Source: Pseudomonadota bacterium
GTDB lineage: Bacteria > Myxococcota_A > Polyangia > Haliangiales > Haliangiaceae
Direction of reading: 5' to 3'
DNA: 64,000 nucleotides
NCBI GenBank assembly: GCA_022360315.1
Contig: JAKSDA010000123.1
Location: 1 to 64,000 of the forward strand
The notes under the pieces are model-generated. The model had not been told where the DNA came from. It saw only the letters and a list, made by a program, of their open reading frames with translations, and made no database searches. Made by a program: the position numbers and the translations under genes. Of this stretch, positions 48,162 to 58,087 are shown piece by piece (within the stretch, counting starts at the first letter, position 1; each line of letters begins with the position of its first letter).

Positions 48162-49028
48162 TCACGCGATCGCATCAGCGCGGACAGTGAGGCTAAATTG
48201 GTCCAATGCTTCGACTGTGCGTACGTCTTCGTGGCTGAGTGGGAGGTTGGTGACCACGGGGATATCGCGGCGTCCGGTCTGTTCTACGACCACGGTCATC
48301 GTATTGGTACTGCTGCATGCCGGGCAGATCATGAGATCGAAGCGGAGGCGCGGGCCGGTTTCGGTTGGCTCGTCGCCCGATTCGCGAAAGAAGGTCCAAT
48401 TCCGCTGTTCTATGTGTTCACGGGCGCCTTCGACGTCGGTTGCGGCGAACCGAACGACCCCCGAGCGGAACTCGCACGGACTGTGGCACGTCGAGCAGAG
48501 CATCCGGCGCAGACTCAGGCGTGTGATCAAGTAGACCAATGCGACCACCAGAACGATTTCGATGACCAGGATGATCCAGATCTCACTGGCGACCAGTCTT
48601 TCGCCGAGGATCGGTGCCTGGGTCGGGTCCAGATCGGCCAGGGACTTGGAGAGCGGAGTGCTCGCATCGATGAGATCGGCGAGCCACTTGGTGACCTGGG
48701 CTGGAGGCACCAGCCGGATCACCGATGCGGGGACCAACACGATCATCACCACAAACAAGGCGATTGGCAGTCCTATCAGCCGATTTCTCACGCCGCACCG
48801 GCGCAACCTCCACACCGCTGCGATGGCGGTCGAGAGTGTCGCCACAGCGACCAGCAGAAAAGCACAGTAAGAAACGAACTGCGCCTGTGGCCAGATATTG
48901 GCCAGGACCAGACAATAAATCGCGATGATGGCCAGTCCCGCGACGATGCCGCGGAAAATGGCGGAAATCGCGTTGCCAACAGGTCTTGCGCGTCCGCTCC
49001 AGGTGCGGCGTTTGCCCTTTGTGACCAT
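48162..49028 (-). CDS. Membrane protein with cytosolic or periplasmic zinc-ribbon-like Cys pairs
   Basis: A 288-aa protein with four hydrophobic segments (about 20-45, 50-72, 85-108, 150-170). A soluble C-terminal part follows with MLCSTCHSPCEF and MICPACSSTNTM, two Cys pairs that could form one zinc ribbon. The CxxCH in the first pair also fits haem c, but the paired CPxC favours zinc. No family is recognised. It is divergent from the 1393-aa kinase-AAA gene (195 bp between starts), where a short repeat shared with 61076 lies. Confidence 0.7.
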   Translation of the reverse strand: MVTKGKRRTWSGRARPVGNAISAIFRGIVAGLAIIAIYCLVLANIWPQAQFVSYCAFLLVAVATLSTAIAAVWRLRRCGVRNRLIGLPIALFVVMIVLVPASVIRLVPPAQVTKWLADLIDASTPLSKSLADLDPTQAPILGERLVASEIWIILVIEIVLVVALVYLITRLSLRRMLCSTCHSPCEFRSGVVRFAATDVEGAREHIEQRNWTFFRESGDEPTETGPRLRFDLMICPACSSTNTMTVVVEQTGRRDIPVVTNLPLSHEDVRTVEALDQFSLTVRADAIA

Positions 49029-49081
49029 GATTCGGCCATCGTACTACGAGCGGCCAGCGATGGGAGACAGTTGGTATCAAC

Positions 49082-49110
49082 CGAATAGTCGGCCGCTCGG
49101 CGGCTCCGCG
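49082..49110 (+). repeat. Short dispersed repeat, copy 1
   Basis: CGAATAGTCGGCCGC followed by CGG, C/G-variant bases and CGC matches 61076-61103 closely; the first 15 bases are identical. It sits in the divergent promoter region of the zinc-ribbon-like membrane protein and the kinase-AAA gene. Two copies in intergenic DNA, both near TPR or kinase genes, could be a regulatory site or a repeat-family end. Confidence 0.4.
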
Positions 49111-49223
49111 CAGCATGAACCGGGCTGCGCGTTCCCTGCCAGAGCTTTCAGCTGCCGGCATCGACGAGTGACAGTTTGCCACGCTGTATGTCACCGGGCG
49201 GTCCCCGTGCACATGGTAGAGTG

Positions 49224-52200
49224 ATGGACTCCATGGGCGATCACAGCTCGACGAAACGCCCCGGCAACGTACTCGCAGGCCGCTTTGTCATCGAGGAGCG
49301 AGTTTCGGCCGGCGGCATGGGGAACATCTACCGCGCCCTGGATCTGCAGACCAGCGAGAGGGTCGCTCTCAAGTTGCTCCGTGATCTCGAAGCCAGGAGT
49401 CTGGCTCGCTTTTTGCGCGAATCGGCGCTGCTCGCCACCATTCGCCACCCCGGAATCGTCCGCTATGTCGCCCATGGCCGTAGCGACGGCGGTGCGATTC
49501 GGACGTTGGGCCAGTCCGATCCGCTTCACTCTGCTCATACCCGGCCGGAGAGTTTGCAGGGGACAGCGTATCTGGCCATGGAATGGCTCGAAGGGGAAGA
49601 TCTCGACCACTATCTGAACCACCGTCGGGCATTGGTGTTTGCCGGCACGGCGACTCATGTCTCGACCGTTGCCATGGCGGCCGCGCTTCGCAACTTGGGT
49701 GACGCCGCGGTTACAGAGAGCAGCCTCGACAAATCGACCCTGTCGACCGCCGGCATGCCGGTCCGCGTCGGTGAGGGTGCGGTCGCCGAATCTGGCCCGA
49801 GCACGGTCGATATGGATGCCAAAGCCCGGAAAAAGATTCCCCCCGGGGGTGTCCTGTCCGCAGCCGAGACCGTCACACTGGCTCGCCGGGTCGCGGCTGC
49901 CCTGGCCGAAATGCATCGCCGCGGGCTGGTCCATCGCGACATCAAACCAGGCAACCTGTTTTTGACCGGCCGATCTGTTGCCCACGTCAAGGTGCTCGAT
50001 CTCGGCGTGGTTCGTTCTCTGGACGGCAAGGCCAAGCTGACCCATACCGGGCAAATTCTGGGAACGCCGCACTATATGGCCCCTGAACAGGCCCGCGCTG
50101 GACAGAAAATCGGCCCAGCAGCTGACATATGGGCGCTGGGTTGTGTGCTTTACGAATGCCTGACCGGGATGCGGCCGTTTCAGGGTCGCGATCTGCTGAC
50201 CGTGCTAACTCACATCGTCGTCGCCGAGCCGACCCCGGTTCGGCTTCTATGCCCGGAGATTCCCACTGCCCTGGCTGATCTGATCATGCGCGCTCTGCGC
50301 AAAGCAGCCGATCAACGCCCGGGCGATGGTGCAGAGTTTGGCCGCGCACTCGACGCGCTCGAGGTTCAGACCGCCGACCTGACCGATCGTGACGGCGATG
50401 CCCTTGCGCAGCCACGCAGTCTCTCGGTCCTGACCAATACCGAGAGCCGTGTCATGTGCATGCTCTTTGCCAACGCCGCGGACACGCATATACCTGGCGA
50501 TGATTCGCTGCGCGACATTGCCACTCCGCTGGGCGCCGAGGTCCAGCGCCTGGCCAACGGTATTCTGCTCGCCACTGTATCCGAGACTCCGATTCCCGGG
50601 GATCAGGCGGCCAGGAACGCGCGCGTCGCGCTGGCCCTGCACAGCGAGTTTCCCGACCTGCGCATCGCTCTGGCCACCGGTCGCAGCCACGGCGGGACCC
50701 TGCTCGACACGGTCATCACCCAGGTCAGGGATGCTCTGCGAGCGGCCGAGCCGGGCAAGATCTTGCTCGACGAGGCGACTGCGTCGCTCCTGGACGCGCG
50801 TTTTGATGTGGTATTCGACCATGGGCGGGCCTATCTGGCGCAAAAACGCGACCAGGAGGAAACCCGTACGCTGCTCGGCAAACCGGGCCGCTGGGTCGGC
50901 CGGCGACGCGAGCTGGCCCTACTCACCGCCACGTTTGAGGAGTGCGCCGACGAGCACGTGGTCCGGACGGTGCTCGTGACGGGCTCGCCAGGAATGGGAA
51001 AATCGCGGCTGCGCGAGGAATTTGTTCGAACTTTGCGGCGCAGCGGTGACGGTTTTGCCCTGATCTCGGGCCATGGCGACCCATTGGTCGCGGGTTCTCC
51101 CTTTGCGGTTCTCGCGCCGTCGTTGCGTCGTCTGGTCGGCATACGGCCGGGCGACGACCACGCCGTGCAACGCGACAAACTGCGCACCCGGCTGGCCGAG
51201 TCGCTTTTGCCGGCCGAGTTAGATCGCGTGGCCTCGCTGCTCGGCGAAATGATCGGCCTGCCTCGAACCGACAGCGACAACGATCTGCTGCGCGCCGCTC
51301 ACCGTGATCCGCAATTTCTCAGCCAGGTCATGGAGCGGGCCTGGTTGGACTTTCTATCGGCCGAGACCATGAAGCATCCCGTCCTGGTGGTGGTCGATGA
51401 TTTACACTGGAGCGACCGAACCTCGGTCCGGTACATCGATGCTGCACTGGACGCTCTGGCCGAGCGTCCACTCATGGTTCTGGCCCTGTCCCGGCCCGAG
51501 GTCGAGGACCGATTTCCCCAGCTATGGGCCGGGCACGAGGTGACCGAGATCGCCCTCTCAGCACTATCGACGCGGGCAAGTGCGGTACTTGTGCGCAATG
51601 TATTGGGGGAGGGGGTCGACGACGATGTGGTTTGTGATCTGGTTGCAAAAGCGGGAGGTAACGCATTTTATCTCGAGGAGTTGATCCGTATGGTCGTGTC
51701 CAGTGGGCCGGACGGGGACGAGCTGCCCGATTCCATCGTCGGCATGGTGCACGTTCGGCTGGATGCATTGGGTTCAGAGGCCAAGCGCATCTTGCGTGCG
51801 GGGAGCATATACGGCGAATCGTCGTGGCCGGGCGGCGTCGAGGCGCTGCTCGGCGGCAGCGGGACATTCGACGTTGCCGAGTGGATGGAGGACCTGGCCG
51901 AGCGCGAAATTCTCCATCGCGTTGCTGAGTCTCGTTTTCCGGGTGAGCGAGAGTATCAATTTCGCCACGCGCTGATTCGCGACGGCGCGTATGCACTGTT
52001 GACTGAGAGCGATCGCCAACTCGGTCACGCCCTGGCGGGGACCTGGCTCGAGCTGGCTGGCGAGGCAGACAGCCTGGTTTTGGCCGAGCACTTCATGCGG
52101 GGCGACGATCGGGCGCGGGCAATTCCCCATCTGTGTCGAGCTGCCGAGAATGCCCTGGAAGCCAACGATCTCGACGCTGCTGCAGCGCTTGCCCGGCGAG

Positions 52201-53405
52201 CCATCGACGTCGGAGCTTCGGGTGAGATGCTCGGTGTCATGTTGACTGTACAGGCTGCGGCCTACTCGTGGATTTCGTCCATTCGCGATGCATGGCGAGC
52301 GGCCGAGCAAGCGATGTTGCATCTCGAGCCGGGCAGTGCCCGGTGGTATGTAGCAGCCGGTTATGCAATTGCCAGTCTGATCAACCGCGAGGATCGGTCT
52401 GCGGACACCGAGCTCATCCAGACCATTGCTGACGCGACCTGCCGAGAAGGAGCCGAAAACGAGCAGCTGATCTGCCTGTGCCGCGCGTCCTACGGCCTTG
52501 TGGTGTCCGGCCACGTGCAAGAGGCCGAGCCGCTCAACAAGCGCATCGTGGCGCGCAGCCGCGACTGGAATCGTCTCGACGAGCGGACTCGAGCCCAGGT
52601 GTTGAGTGTGCGGGGGTTGTACTGCGGACAAATCGGACAGGGAGCCGATGCGATTTCCTGTATCGAGCGTGCGGTAGCTGGCTTCGAGCGGGCCAGCGAC
52701 CCGCAAAACACGTTGCTCGAGTTGAATTCATTGATCGTGCACTATATCGAGCAGGGCGATTTCGACCGGGCGTTGGTCGCGTGCGAGCGTGCGATACCGC
52801 AGTACGACGATCTGCGAATCGTGCGCGGTCGCGGCGTGGCCAGGGCGGGTTATGGCTACTGTTTGGCCCACCGGGACCAGGTCGACCGAGGTCGCGAGCT
52901 ACTCGGCGAGAGTGCTGCCGGGTATCGCGCATCGCGCATGCCGGCGCTCGTGGGCATGACCATGGCTCGTCTTGCCCAGGTCGAGTATCGCGAGGGCGAG
53001 TATCGGGACAGCGAGCGGAGTGCCGCCGAGGCCATCGACCAGCTCGGCAGCAGCCCGAATCTGCTGTCTTGGGCGCTGGCGGTTCGCGCTCGTGCTCTCG
53101 TGGCACTCGGCCAGAATCGGGACGCGCTGGAACTGGCGCGCCGTTCGGTCGCGATCTACGACCGCATGGGCAATGTTTTGATCGGCAAGCATGTACCGCT
53201 GTTGGCCCTGGCGGAGAGTCTCGACGCCACTGGCGATCGTCCGGGTGCACGCCAGATCATCGTCCGTGCAGCCGAAAAGATCGAGCAGTTCCGCGTCCAC
53301 CTTACGACCGAGGGCAAGGAGAAATTTGCCCAGCTCGACGAGGTCAAAGACACCCTAGCCCTACAGCACCAGTGGAAGGCGGCCCAACAAGGCAGTGGCG
53401 ATTAG
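49224..53405 (+). CDS. Ser/Thr kinase-degenerate cyclase-AAA+ ATPase-TPR regulator (1393 aa)
   Basis: Kinase at about 20-360: loop SAGGMGNIYRALD, Lys50, HRDIKPGN (237-244), DLG instead of DFG, GTPHYMAPEQ. Two polar inserts, about 86-112 and 136-210, lie around the hinge. About 410-545 resembles a class III nucleotide-cyclase fold (VMCMLFANAADTHIPGDD, ALHSEFPDLRIALATGRSHGG) but lacks a clear pair of metal Asp residues, so it is probably inactive, as in many such ATPases. The AAA_16 domain follows: WVGRRRELALL, Walker A GSPGMGKS (about 586), Walker B VLVVVDDLHWSD. The rest is TPR-like. It is a cytosolic signalling hub; ligands are unknown. ATG at 49224 is preferred over ATG 49233. Confidence 0.92.
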   Translation: MDSMGDHSSTKRPGNVLAGRFVIEERVSAGGMGNIYRALDLQTSERVALKLLRDLEARSLARFLRESALLATIRHPGIVRYVAHGRSDGGAIRTLGQSDPLHSAHTRPESLQGTAYLAMEWLEGEDLDHYLNHRRALVFAGTATHVSTVAMAAALRNLGDAAVTESSLDKSTLSTAGMPVRVGEGAVAESGPSTVDMDAKARKKIPPGGVLSAAETVTLARRVAAALAEMHRRGLVHRDIKPGNLFLTGRSVAHVKVLDLGVVRSLDGKAKLTHTGQILGTPHYMAPEQARAGQKIGPAADIWALGCVLYECLTGMRPFQGRDLLTVLTHIVVAEPTPVRLLCPEIPTALADLIMRALRKAADQRPGDGAEFGRALDALEVQTADLTDRDGDALAQPRSLSVLTNTESRVMCMLFANAADTHIPGDDSLRDIATPLGAEVQRLANGILLATVSETPIPGDQAARNARVALALHSEFPDLRIALATGRSHGGTLLDTVITQVRDALRAAEPGKILLDEATASLLDARFDVVFDHGRAYLAQKRDQEETRTLLGKPGRWVGRRRELALLTATFEECADEHVVRTVLVTGSPGMGKSRLREEFVRTLRRSGDGFALISGHGDPLVAGSPFAVLAPSLRRLVGIRPGDDHAVQRDKLRTRLAESLLPAELDRVASLLGEMIGLPRTDSDNDLLRAAHRDPQFLSQVMERAWLDFLSAETMKHPVLVVVDDLHWSDRTSVRYIDAALDALAERPLMVLALSRPEVEDRFPQLWAGHEVTEIALSALSTRASAVLVRNVLGEGVDDDVVCDLVAKAGGNAFYLEELIRMVVSSGPDGDELPDSIVGMVHVRLDALGSEAKRILRAGSIYGESSWPGGVEALLGGSGTFDVAEWMEDLAEREILHRVAESRFPGEREYQFRHALIRDGAYALLTESDRQLGHALAGTWLELAGEADSLVLAEHFMRGDDRARAIPHLCRAAENALEANDLDAAAALARRAIDVGASGEMLGVMLTVQAAAYSWISSIRDAWRAAEQAMLHLEPGSARWYVAAGYAIASLINREDRSADTELIQTIADATCREGAENEQLICLCRASYGLVVSGHVQEAEPLNKRIVARSRDWNRLDERTRAQVLSVRGLYCGQIGQGADAISCIERAVAGFERASDPQNTLLELNSLIVHYIEQGDFDRALVACERAIPQYDDLRIVRGRGVARAGYGYCLAHRDQVDRGRELLGESAAGYRASRMPALVGMTMARLAQVEYREGEYRDSERSAAEAIDQLGSSPNLLSWALAVRARALVALGQNRDALELARRSVAIYDRMGNVLIGKHVPLLALAESLDATGDRPGARQIIVRAAEKIEQFRVHLTTEGKEKFAQLDEVKDTLALQHQWKAAQQGSGD

Positions 53406-53527
53406 ATTTTGCCAATGTGGCTCGAGTTGAACTCGACAACGAGGGCGAAGCCCCGACGCGGGCACCGTGACCGAAAACCGAGGTGTGGCCGAACCGAGCC
53501 CGACATCGAAAACCGGGCCCGAACACA

Positions 53528-54787
53528 TCAGGCGACTTCGACCTGAACCAGAGAGACCAGACGCTGTAATGCCTTTTCGACCACGCCGGTGTCCGGGTGG
53601 CGCAAGATGGCGTAGCCGTCGCCTTCGTAGGTTGGCTGCTTGTTGCGGCCGAGCTTGGGCAGATTGGCCTCGACGACCAGATGGCCGAGTTCGTCTTGCG
53701 CCCGATCCAGACCGCGGAGGGCAATGATGCGGCCGGCTCCTCCCCGTTCGCCGATCCTGCCCAGCGATTGGCCGCGAAAGAACGCCACTCCAGTGGAGTA
53801 CTTGCGCACGGGCGGCTCGAATTCCTCGTGGACCATCAGTCGAGCCCACAAGTGGTGAAAATCGGCCTCGTGAGCATAGCTGTTCAACGGCACGATCTGC
53901 GCGCCCGGTGGCCGCGCCGCCACTTCCGAGATGGCGGGACCACGCTCGGTGCGAAACCACTCCAGGTGGGTCAAACCGGTGTGCATGCCCAGGACCTCGA
54001 GCGCCGCCCGGGCCGGCCGGCGAATGAGCTCGGTATCTCCGTCGTGCTCCTCGCGCGGAAGCAACACGGTCCACTGAATCCACGGGGTTTCCAGCACCTG
54101 CAACGGCGCCGGCGTGTAGCGAGTATGCGAATCCCAAACCGGTCGACCGCGGATACAAACCGTCTCGAGCGAGTTCTCTCGCCCCGACACAAATTCCTCG
54201 ATCACGATCGGCCGGTCGGGGCCGGGCGCACTGGCAATGAGCGCACGGCGTAGCTCCTCTCCGTTCGATACTCGGTAGGTCGCAACTGCGCCGGCTCCCT
54301 CGGGCGGCTTGATCACCACGGGAAGACCGATCTCAGCGGCAATGGCCCGCGCTTCGCCCATGGATGTGGCTCGACCATGACGCGCACAGGGCAGGCCATT
54401 GGCCCGCAGAATTCCCTTCATCTGCGCCTTGTCGCGAAAATTGCGCGCCGCCTTCTCACTTATACCCGGGATGCCGAGGTGATCGCGAACCTGGCCAAGC
54501 GCGACTTGAAGGTGCTCGAGCGCACCGAATAGACGCTCGACACCACTCATCTGTCGCGCCAGAAATTTGACTGCATTGGCCAACTGGCCGGCGTTCAGAG
54601 CGTCTTCGACCCGGTAATGCCCCGACACCTTGCGCCGGATGACCTCGGGCAGCTTGGCTAGTGGTGCCTGGCTGACCACGGCAACCGGAACTCCGGGCAG
54701 AGAAGCAACCGCGTCGAGAAATCGCAGCGTGGCAGGAAAAAAAAACGGCGCGACAAAGACGACGCGCACAGGAGATCGACGGATCAT
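53528..54787 (-). CDS. ATP-grasp ligase (L-amino-acid-ligase/BacD-like)
   Basis: A 419-aa ATP-grasp enzyme, last gene of the five-gene operon. An N-terminal Rossmann-like domain (VRVVFVAPFFFPATLRFLDA) is followed by an ATP-binding part with KAQMKGILRANGLPCA, LPVVIKPPEGAGAVATY (Lys160), IVIEEFVSGREN (Glu197/198) and the metal-binding ISEVAARPPGAQIVP (Glu288, Arg292). The layout matches carboxylate-amine ligases that join amino acids or short peptides. Substrates are unknown. The start at 54787 has GAGGAAG upstream; the esterase stop is 49 bp before it. The gene is convergent with the kinase-AAA gene, 122 bp between stops. Confidence 0.9.
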   Translation of the reverse strand: MIRRSPVRVVFVAPFFFPATLRFLDAVASLPGVPVAVVSQAPLAKLPEVIRRKVSGHYRVEDALNAGQLANAVKFLARQMSGVERLFGALEHLQVALGQVRDHLGIPGISEKAARNFRDKAQMKGILRANGLPCARHGRATSMGEARAIAAEIGLPVVIKPPEGAGAVATYRVSNGEELRRALIASAPGPDRPIVIEEFVSGRENSLETVCIRGRPVWDSHTRYTPAPLQVLETPWIQWTVLLPREEHDGDTELIRRPARAALEVLGMHTGLTHLEWFRTERGPAISEVAARPPGAQIVPLNSYAHEADFHHLWARLMVHEEFEPPVRKYSTGVAFFRGQSLGRIGERGGAGRIIALRGLDRAQDELGHLVVEANLPKLGRNKQPTYEGDGYAILRHPDTGVVEKALQRLVSLVQVEVA

Positions 54788-54836
54788 GAGCTTCCTCTCT
54801 GGTTTGCTCTGTGAGCGTGCTATCCGATAGGCTCGG

Positions 54837-55574
54837 TCAGGCGTGCTCGGCCAGATACCGGGGCAGCATGTCGCGCCAAGTTGTCCAGTCGTGGTCGCGG
54901 TCTGGGCCCCATAGATCGACCCGGTTGGGAACGCCCCTTTGGCCCAGGATATGAGCTGCCTGCCAGGATTGGCCCGGATCCTCCCAGCGTCCCTCGCCCG
55001 TGGCCAGAATGATAAAACGCCGGCGCAGCGCGGCCAGCTGCTCGCTGTCGCCCAGATGAGGTAGAAAGTGCAACGGCGAGGAAAAATGAAAATCCAGGGT
55101 ATGCTCGCCGTTCATCCAGCGGGACAGATCGTATGTCCCGCTCATGCAGATAGCCGTGCTGAACACATCGGGATGGCGGCACAAGGCAGCCAGGGCGTTG
55201 AACGCGCCGATCGAAGCCCCGGCGGTCATGATGCCGAGCGAGCCGCGCTGGCTGACCCGGCAGTCGGTGTAGATGGCCGGAACCAGCTCGTTGTAGACAA
55301 ACGAATCAAACTGGTTCTGCATCCACGCCCGGTGACCACCCGAACACTGCGGGTCGAACCAGACCTGCCCGGCCGCGCTGTCGCACGAATATATCTTTAT
55401 ACGACCCGCCTCCAATAGCGGCATGAGCGCGCGGATCATCAGGAATCGCTCACACTCCTCAGCGTCACCACCGGCAGTGGGAAAAAGCAGCACCGGAGTG
55501 CCGTAATGGCCCCACCGGACAACCGTCATATCGCGCTGGAGTCGCGGAGAATACCACTGCTCGCGCAGCTTCAT
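54837..55574 (-). CDS. Esterase-D-type alpha/beta hydrolase
   Basis: A 245-aa Ser hydrolase. The nucleophile elbow is TAGASIGAFNAL (Ser121), the oxyanion region VLLFPTAGGDAEECE, and the charge-relay His lies in GPDRDHDWTTWRDMLP near the end. It is compact and has no leader, so is predicted cytosolic. Its ATG overlaps the stop of the RimK/GshB-type ATP-grasp gene (ATGA), so the two are probably made in step. Family members cleave small esters or thioesters. Here it may edit or release the product of the ligases. Confidence 0.9.
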   Translation of the reverse strand: MKLREQWYSPRLQRDMTVVRWGHYGTPVLLFPTAGGDAEECERFLMIRALMPLLEAGRIKIYSCDSAAGQVWFDPQCSGGHRAWMQNQFDSFVYNELVPAIYTDCRVSQRGSLGIMTAGASIGAFNALAALCRHPDVFSTAICMSGTYDLSRWMNGEHTLDFHFSSPLHFLPHLGDSEQLAALRRRFIILATGEGRWEDPGQSWQAAHILGQRGVPNRVDLWGPDRDHDWTTWRDMLPRYLAEHA

Positions 55575-56923
55575 GACGGCACCTCGCCGTCCCCGGACGC
55601 CGAATCAGCTGGCGCGCTGTCACCGCTGTTGCGGTTTTCCTGGCCGGCTCCACCGCCTTGCTGGTCTTGCTCCGCGGTCAAGCCAATGCGGTCGGCCTCG
55701 GTCTTGCGCCAGAACTGGATCAGACCCCAAAAATGGCCGGTGAATTGCTCGATCTCGTGGGCGGGAAATAACGACGCCACTTTGGCGCGGACAAAGTGCC
55801 GGGCCAGATCGCTACCAAAGAACTCCCACGCGACCTCGTTGAGATTTCTGAGGTGCTTGTGGCAAAACTCCATGAAACGATCTTCCTCCATGCGCTCGCG
55901 GGCAATTTTGGCGTAACCGGCCAAGCGCTCGCGGTACGGCAGATCCTTCGCGGCAATCTCGTAAAACGGCTGCCAGTCGAGAGTCTGGCGCATCTTGCGC
56001 TTGGTGGCGGCGCAGAAGATCGACCACCGAATCATGTTTTTGACCATCTCGGGAAAATGGTAATGGAGCGACGTGACCTGAAAATCGGGACAGGCGTTGG
56101 CAAAATCGATAGGGTAGAAAACCCCGTCGCGACGCAGAACCTCGCACGAGTTGAACTCCCAGCCAAAGAACGCGTTGATGGTCAGTGTGGTGTCGGTGAG
56201 CAGGCTCCACTCATCCTGGTCGGTGAAAAAGAAGTCGACTTTGTACCGGTCGTGCAGCGGCGCACCCGGATCGTACTTGACGAGGTAAACCTGTGGGCCG
56301 AGACCAATGCAGCGGACAAACAGATCAAACGGCGCAACCGCTTTCTGAAGGTGCATGATGTGGGTGCCGCTCTGCTCGTAGGCCTGGCGCAGCTGATCGA
56401 CGTTTTCGATGCGGGTAACCCCAATCCAGGCCCCGCCGTCGTACGGCTTCATGAACAGAGGGTAACCCAGCACCTCGCCAGTCTGTGCAATGTCGAATAA
56501 TTTGGCGTAGCGGTCGAGCGTGAGCTGAAGATCGGCCGATGGAGGGTGCTCTTTGGGCGGAATCATCCAGGTGTCGGGTATGGGCATCCCCAGCTTCATC
56601 ATCGCACAATAGGATGTCTGCTTTTCCATGGACTGCACTGCCCATGGATTGTTCAGCACGTACAGGCCGTCGAGAATGACGGCTTTTTTGATCCACTCGC
56701 GACTGGTGTGAAACCAGTGGGTGAGCCGATCTAGCACCACATCGTATGGACATGACTGGTGCAGGTCGAACGGCTCGACGGTAACCCGCTCGACAGCAAA
56801 GCGAAGCAGGTCGCCGTTCATCGGAATCGACAGCTTGAGCCGTTTGACAATCTCTTCATAACAGGCCGGCCAGCATAAGTCGGCGCCGAGAGAAAGTCCT
56901 ATCTTGCGAGTTACTTCGGCCAT
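55571..56923 (-). CDS. RimK/glutathione-synthetase-like ATP-grasp protein
   Basis: A 450-aa protein with an N-terminal domain (IGLSLGADLCWPACYEEI). ATP-grasp motifs are YPLFMKPYDGGAWIG (Lys159) and the metal site FYPIDFANACPD (Asp273, Asn276). A C-terminal helical domain with MKNM-type amphipathic helices (LPYRERLAGYAKIARERME) follows, then a disordered Gly/Ala/Ser/Glu tail. Family members form amide or thioester bonds through acyl-phosphates. GAGAGGGG precedes the start. It lies between two esterase genes and overlaps the second. Confidence 0.88.
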   Translation of the reverse strand: MAEVTRKIGLSLGADLCWPACYEEIVKRLKLSIPMNGDLLRFAVERVTVEPFDLHQSCPYDVVLDRLTHWFHTSREWIKKAVILDGLYVLNNPWAVQSMEKQTSYCAMMKLGMPIPDTWMIPPKEHPPSADLQLTLDRYAKLFDIAQTGEVLGYPLFMKPYDGGAWIGVTRIENVDQLRQAYEQSGTHIMHLQKAVAPFDLFVRCIGLGPQVYLVKYDPGAPLHDRYKVDFFFTDQDEWSLLTDTTLTINAFFGWEFNSCEVLRRDGVFYPIDFANACPDFQVTSLHYHFPEMVKNMIRWSIFCAATKRKMRQTLDWQPFYEIAAKDLPYRERLAGYAKIARERMEEDRFMEFCHKHLRNLNEVAWEFFGSDLARHFVRAKVASLFPAHEIEQFTGHFWGLIQFWRKTEADRIGLTAEQDQQGGGAGQENRNSGDSAPADSASGDGEVPS

Positions 56924-56950
56924 GAGATCCCCTCTCTGATTTGTCGTACT

Positions 56951-58087
56951 CTATTCATAAACCATCCACAGCGGTCCGGGGAATAGCCACGACAGAGCAA
57001 CCCGCAAACGGTCACGCCAGTTCTCCCAGTTGTGACCATCGCGAGCCTCGACGTACCGAACATTCATACCGGTTTGCTGGAGCAGGGGTACGATTGAGCG
57101 ATTTTCGTAGATCAGCGATTCATAGGTACCGCAGCTCAAAAATACTCGCTCGGCCGGTTTGCCGGGAGATTGCCGAAACGCGTTGACAAACTCGACCACC
57201 GGATCGAAAGCGGGGCCCCGACTGTGCTGGCCGATGTCGGTGAATGCAAACGAACCGGACTGAAGGAGCAAACAGCCAAACGTGCCCGGATAGCGCCATG
57301 CAGCGGCCAGGGAGGCCACGGCGCCAAAACTCGCCCCCATCAGGCCGCGCGCTGCCGGCGATTGGATCAGCGGGTATTTCTTCTCCATGAGCGGCAATAG
57401 ATGCTCGGCCAGGAAGGCGCTGTGGGCCTGGTTATCCGGATACTCGACCAGCCGGTCGCCCGGATGAGTCAGCGCGACGATGAGCGGGGCGACCTCGAAA
57501 TCGTGAATCAAGTTGTCGAGCACGGTCTTGAGCGCGGCATAGGTCAGATAGTCGCCGCCGTCGTGGACAACGAGCAGGCGGTAGAGCCGAGTATCGCGAA
57601 AGCGCGCGGGTAGATAGACCGTAACCCGGCGCATGTCGCCGAAGGGCGTGTCGTTGAGGATCAGGTGATCGAGTGTACCGGGCCGAACGTCGTCCTGGGG
57701 CTGGGTCCAGCTCGGGCGCTCGTATCCCACGCCCTGGCACACCGAGTTGGCTCCAAAGGGATCGCGAGCGAGTAGTGGATTAAACGGATCGCGGATCCAC
57801 TCGACATGATCGCCGCGCTGCAACTCGAACTTGTACTCAACTCGCGAGCCTTGCGGCAAATCGAGAATGAAATACCAAAAATCGGTGTCGTGCACCCGGT
57901 GAAACGGCTGTGCTGTCGGCAGGCCGTAGATGAAGTGACGCAACCTGACCGCATCGGCCTCGCCGCGAAAGGCAAAGGTGACCTGATTGCCCTCGACCAG
58001 GGGAAAAGAATGATCGCGCAAAAAGCCATCGACATCTCCGGCGGTGACCGGAGCTCGGTCGAGGAGATCGTCAATGGCTCGCCTCAT
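56951..58087 (-). CDS. Enterochelin-esterase-like hydrolase with N-terminal E-set domain
   Basis: A 378-aa Ser hydrolase. Residues about 30-130 form an E-set/CBM48-like beta domain (QVTFAFRGEADAVRLR, WYFILDLPQGSRVEYKFEL), as in Fes-type enterochelin esterases. The catalytic domain carries MRRVTVYLPARF, LLVVHDGGDYL, the nucleophile LMGASFGAVAS (Ser253) and a His in EARDGHNWENWRDRL. ATG at 58087 overlaps the stop of the S51-type gene, so translation is coupled. It is predicted to hydrolyse an ester of an unknown compound, plausibly a peptide-like product of the two ATP-grasp ligases. Confidence 0.88.
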   Translation of the reverse strand: MRRAIDDLLDRAPVTAGDVDGFLRDHSFPLVEGNQVTFAFRGEADAVRLRHFIYGLPTAQPFHRVHDTDFWYFILDLPQGSRVEYKFELQRGDHVEWIRDPFNPLLARDPFGANSVCQGVGYERPSWTQPQDDVRPGTLDHLILNDTPFGDMRRVTVYLPARFRDTRLYRLLVVHDGGDYLTYAALKTVLDNLIHDFEVAPLIVALTHPGDRLVEYPDNQAHSAFLAEHLLPLMEKKYPLIQSPAARGLMGASFGAVASLAAAWRYPGTFGCLLLQSGSFAFTDIGQHSRGPAFDPVVEFVNAFRQSPGKPAERVFLSCGTYESLIYENRSIVPLLQQTGMNVRYVEARDGHNWENWRDRLRVALSWLFPGPLWMVYE

